From Spongiactinospora sp. TRM90649 (GTDB lineage: Bacteria; Actinomycetota; Actinomycetes; Streptosporangiales; Streptosporangiaceae): 64,000 nucleotides of DNA. Under the pieces are notes generated by a model that saw nothing but the letters and a program-made list of their open reading frames with translations, made no database searches and had not been told where the DNA came from. Positions 61,216-64,000 of the stretch are shown here, piece after piece. Every line of letters starts with the position of its first letter. The stretch's first letter is position 1. The position numbers were made by a program, and so were the translations under genes. The stretch lies in the NCBI RefSeq assembly GCF_029382225.1, contig NZ_JARLTC010000007.1, positions 62,001 to 126,000 of the forward strand, read 5' to 3'.

Positions 61216-63141
61216 TCAGGCCAGGGCCTCTTCGGCCACCGGTTCGCGCCCCGCCGCCCGGTCGCGGCGGTCTCCCGGCTCGCCCTGGTCGAACTGCGTA
61301 CGGTACAGCTCCTCGTAACGCCCGCCCGCCGCCAGCAGCTCGGTGTGGGTGCCCCGCTCGACGACGCGGCCGTCCTCGATCACCAGGATCAGGTCGGCCG
61401 CGCGGACGGTGGACAGCCGGTGGGCGATCACCACGGCCGTGCGCCCGGCGAGCGCCTCGCCCAGCGCCTCTTGGACCGCCGCCTCGGAGGTGGAGTCGAG
61501 GTGGGCGGTCGCCTCGTCGAGGATGACGACCTTCGGCCGGGCCAGCAGCAGGCGGGCGATCGTCAGGCGCTGGCGCTCGCCGCCGGACAGCCGGTAGCCG
61601 CGCTCGCCCACCACGGTGCCGAGCCCGTCGGGCAGGGCGGCGACCAGGTCGTCGAGACGGGCCCGGCGCAGGGCGTCCCACAGTTCCTCGTCGGTGGCGC
61701 CGGGACGGGCGAGCCGCAGGTTGGCCCGCACGGTGTCGTGGAACAGGTGGCCGTCCTGGGTGACCATGCCCAGCGTGTCGCGGATGGTGTCGGCGGTGAG
61801 GTCGCGCACGTCGGCGCCGTTGAGCCGCACCGCGCCCGAGTCGACGTCGTAGAGACGCGGGACGAGCTGCGCGATCGTGGACTTGCCCGCCCCCGAGGAG
61901 CCGACCAGGGCCACCATCTGGCCCGGCTCGGCGCGGAACGAGACGTCGTGGAGCACCTGCACGCCGCCCCGGGTGTCGAGGGTGGCGACCTCCTCCAGCG
62001 AGGCCAGCGACACCTTTTCGGCCGACGGGTAGGCGAAGCCGACATTGTCGAACTCGACCGACACCGGGCCGTCAGGGACCTCGGTCGCGCCCTTCCGCTC
62101 GGCGATCAGCGGCTTGAGGTCGAGGATCTCGAAGACCCGCTCGAAGCTGACCAGCGCGGTCATCACCTCGACGCGGGCGCTGGCCAGCGCGGTCAGCGGC
62201 GTGTAGAGGCGGGTGAGCAGCAGGGCCAGCGAGACCACCGCGCCGGTGTCGAGCGCGCCGCGCAGCGCCAGGAAGCCGCCCAGGCCGTAGACCAGGGCCA
62301 GCGCCAGGGCGGACACCAGCGTGAGCGCGGTGATGAAGGTCGTCTGGACCATGGCGGTGCGGACCCCGATGTCGCGCACCCGCCGGGCGCGGCCCGCGAA
62401 CTCGGCCGACTCGTCGCGCGGACGGCCGAACAGCTTGACCAGCGTGGCCCCGGGAGCGGAGAAGCGCTCGGTCATCTGGGTGCCCATCGCGGCGTTGTGG
62501 TCGGCGGCCTCCCGCTCCAGGCTCGCCAGCCGCTTGCCCATCAGCCGCGCGGGCAGCACGAACACCGGGAGCAGGACCAGCGCGAGCAGCGTGATCTGCC
62601 AGGAGATCTGGATCATCACCACCAGCGTGAGCACCAGCGTCACGATGTTGTTGACCACCCCGGACAGCGTGTCGCTGAACGCCCGCTGCGCGCCGATCAC
62701 GTCGTTGTTCAACCGGCTGACCAGCGCGCCGGTGCGGGTGCGGGTGAAGAACGCGATCGGCATCCGCTGCACGTGGTCGAACACGGTGCGGCGCAGGTCG
62801 AGGATCAGCCCCTCGCCGATGCTCGACGACAGCCAGCGCGACACCAGCCCGAGCCCGGCCTCGGCCAGGGCGATCACGGCGATCAGCACCGCCAGGGTGA
62901 CGACCGTGCCGGCCGCCGCGCTCTTCTCGATGGCGTCGACGACCTGCCCGGCGAGGATCGGGGTGGCCACGGCCAGCACCGCCATCACGACGCCGAGCCC
63001 GAGGTACCAGGCCAGCATGCGGCGGTGGGGGCGGGCGAAGCCCGCGATCCTGCGCAACGTCGCCATGGAGAACGGCCGCTGGTCGGACTGGGCGTGCATC
63101 GCGTTGTACAGCGAATGCCAGGCGGTGACTTCCATGTCCAT
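61216..63141 (-). CDS. ABC transporter with fused membrane and ATPase domains (type IV exporter)
   Basis: A 641-residue half-transporter: six membrane helices (about 45-330; RTGALVSRLNNDVIGAQRAF is the usual coupling segment) and an ATPase domain with Walker A ALVGSSGAGKSTIAQLVPRL, signature YRLSGGERQRLTIARLLL, Walker B VVILDEATAHLD and H-loop VIAHRLSTV. It resembles MsbA/LmrA/YknV-type exporters of lipids or drugs and likely works as a homodimer. The ATG at 63141 lies 8 nt after GGAAGGG. It converges on the Clp-N/microprotein gene pair. Confidence 0.93.
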   Translation of the reverse strand: MDMEVTAWHSLYNAMHAQSDQRPFSMATLRRIAGFARPHRRMLAWYLGLGVVMAVLAVATPILAGQVVDAIEKSAAAGTVVTLAVLIAVIALAEAGLGLVSRWLSSSIGEGLILDLRRTVFDHVQRMPIAFFTRTRTGALVSRLNNDVIGAQRAFSDTLSGVVNNIVTLVLTLVVMIQISWQITLLALVLLPVFVLPARLMGKRLASLEREAADHNAAMGTQMTERFSAPGATLVKLFGRPRDESAEFAGRARRVRDIGVRTAMVQTTFITALTLVSALALALVYGLGGFLALRGALDTGAVVSLALLLTRLYTPLTALASARVEVMTALVSFERVFEILDLKPLIAERKGATEVPDGPVSVEFDNVGFAYPSAEKVSLASLEEVATLDTRGGVQVLHDVSFRAEPGQMVALVGSSGAGKSTIAQLVPRLYDVDSGAVRLNGADVRDLTADTIRDTLGMVTQDGHLFHDTVRANLRLARPGATDEELWDALRRARLDDLVAALPDGLGTVVGERGYRLSGGERQRLTIARLLLARPKVVILDEATAHLDSTSEAAVQEALGEALAGRTAVVIAHRLSTVRAADLILVIEDGRVVERGTHTELLAAGGRYEELYRTQFDQGEPGDRRDRAAGREPVAEEALA

Positions 63142-63288
63142 GTGGCGAACCCTTCCAGATAGCTCCGACAAAAACGGAAGCTACGACCTCAAGCTAAGTT
63201 CAGGTCAACCCGTGGCAAGTGCCGCTTATATCCTGTTTGCCGGAAACATCTGGACATGGAGGCATGACGCCGTGCGCGATCCGAACTG

Positions 63289-64000
63289 ATGCCGGGCGTG
63301 CTCGCGGCGTTCGTCGCCCTGTTCGCCGTGGCCCTGCTGGGCTACGTGGTCGGCGCCCTCGGCGTCCTGCGCCTAGAGGACGAGCGGGTGCTGTCGCGCC
63401 TGGCCTTCTTCGTCGCCACCCCGGCACTGCTCTTCCACACAGTCGCCACCGCCGACCTGGGCTCGATCTTCTCGCCCATCCTGATCACCAACGTCGCGGG
63501 GGTGGCCGTCGGCCAGCTCGCCTACGTGCTGGTGGCCAGGCTGCTCTGGAAGCGCGACCGGCGCGAGACCACCGTCGGCGTCATCGCCACCACCTACGTG
63601 AACGCCGGCATCCTGGGCATCGCGGTCAGCGTCTACGCGCTCGGCGACGGCGCGCTGATCGTGCCCGTGGTGCTGTTCCAGCTCCTGGTGCTGGCCCCGA
63701 TCATCTTCCTGTTGCTGGAACCGCCGTCCACCGACCGGTCGCTGCGGCGGGCCCTGCTGCTCCCGGTGCGCAACCCGCTGACCGTCGCCTCACTGCTCGG
63801 CCTGCTGACCGCCGTCACCGGGCTGCACGTGCCCGACGTGCTGATGCGCCCGGTCGAACTCGTCGGCGCGGCGGCGGTGCCGGTCATCCTGATCGCCTAC
63901 GGCGTCAGCCTGAGCGGCCCCGGCACCCGCGAGATGGCCAGGGAGGGCGGCCGGGACGTGGTGCTCGCCGTCTTCCTCAAGACCGTCGTGGTGCCCGCCG
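63289..64000 (+). CDS. AEC-family (auxin-efflux-carrier-like) transporter, partial
   Basis: The first 237 codons of a polytopic carrier, cut by the window end (typical length about 300-320). It shows the family pattern of about 10 helices with VLSRLAFFVATPALLFHTVA (helix 2, broken by Pro), TTYVNAGILGIAVSVYALGD and the RNPLTVASLLGLLTAV segment. Substrates of bacterial members include malate and other organic acids. The ATG at 63289 begins the first helix; the ribosome site is weak, and a very short open frame just upstream (63264) overlaps its start. The gene is divergent from the ABC exporter. Confidence 0.9.
   Translation, partial: MPGVLAAFVALFAVALLGYVVGALGVLRLEDERVLSRLAFFVATPALLFHTVATADLGSIFSPILITNVAGVAVGQLAYVLVARLLWKRDRRETTVGVIATTYVNAGILGIAVSVYALGDGALIVPVVLFQLLVLAPIIFLLLEPPSTDRSLRRALLLPVRNPLTVASLLGLLTAVTGLHVPDVLMRPVELVGAAAVPVILIAYGVSLSGPGTREMAREGGRDVVLAVFLKTVVVPA

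Overview
The window comes from a very G+C-rich actinobacterium. Third codon positions are almost all G or C, GTG starts are common, and the signalling gene families are those of morphologically complex Actinobacteria: an AfsR/SARP regulator, ECF sigma/anti-sigma pairs, MEDS and STAS proteins, a mycothiol-type DsbA-like reductase and many one- and two-component regulators. The overall character suggests Streptosporangiales (Nonomuraea, Streptosporangium or Microbispora-like). That placement is an inference from gene content, not from a marker gene. I see no rRNA, tRNA, CRISPR array, insertion sequence or prophage.

Layout. 1-2.5 kb: the 5' part of a GH65 sugar phosphorylase behind a beta-phosphoglucomutase gene, a classic phosphorolytic disaccharide route. 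3.2-7.2 kb: a SigK/RskA-type sigma/anti-sigma pair, a DUF2252 protein and two small secreted proteins. 7.5-10.7 kb: a remnant of a PLP enzyme, a pyruvate-dehydrogenase-E1-like transketolase and a divergent Lrp/AsnC regulator with an inverted repeat between them. 10.7-17.4 kb: a MEDS-STAS / HATPase-STAS partner-switch pair, a truncated reductase, a GT-C membrane protein, a two-component system, a SHOCT protein, gene fragments and an emfourin-like secreted protein. 17.5-26.7 kb: a catabolic unit of methylmalonate-semialdehyde dehydrogenase, a two-domain VOC protein, a complete oligopeptide-type ABC importer and a divergent IclR regulator.

27-44 kb: a SARP-NB-ARC-TPR regulator; a sigma factor with a membrane partner; an ArsR/CDF metal-efflux pair; a phosphoesterase with a textbook terminator; a decayed S9 peptidase; a phosphotransferase; a DsbA-family protein; a two-component system next to an MMPL transporter; a KdpD without KdpE; and a solute-binding-fold protein. 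44.2-48 kb: a three-gene operon of a vWA protein, a PP2C phosphatase and a membrane-anchored kinase with helix-hairpin-helix motifs. It has its own consensus-like promoter and is closed by a perfect hairpin. This TerY-P-like phosphorylation triad is the most notable system in the window.

48-64 kb: metE with a divergent LysR gene; a TetR-controlled drug-exporter pair whose promoter carries three copies of one 15-bp motif exactly 21 bp apart; a ROK repressor facing a LacI-like protein with no DNA-binding domain; a SigE-family sigma factor with a TolB-like membrane partner; a ribbon-helix-helix/Clp-N fusion with matching palindromes at its promoter and an overlapping 22-residue membrane microprotein; an ABC exporter; and the start of an AEC transporter. 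Several neighbouring genes are broken (PLP enzyme, DHFR-like reductase, S9 peptidase, TetR, an Ig-like domain protein), so the accessory parts of the window have undergone local deletion and decay.
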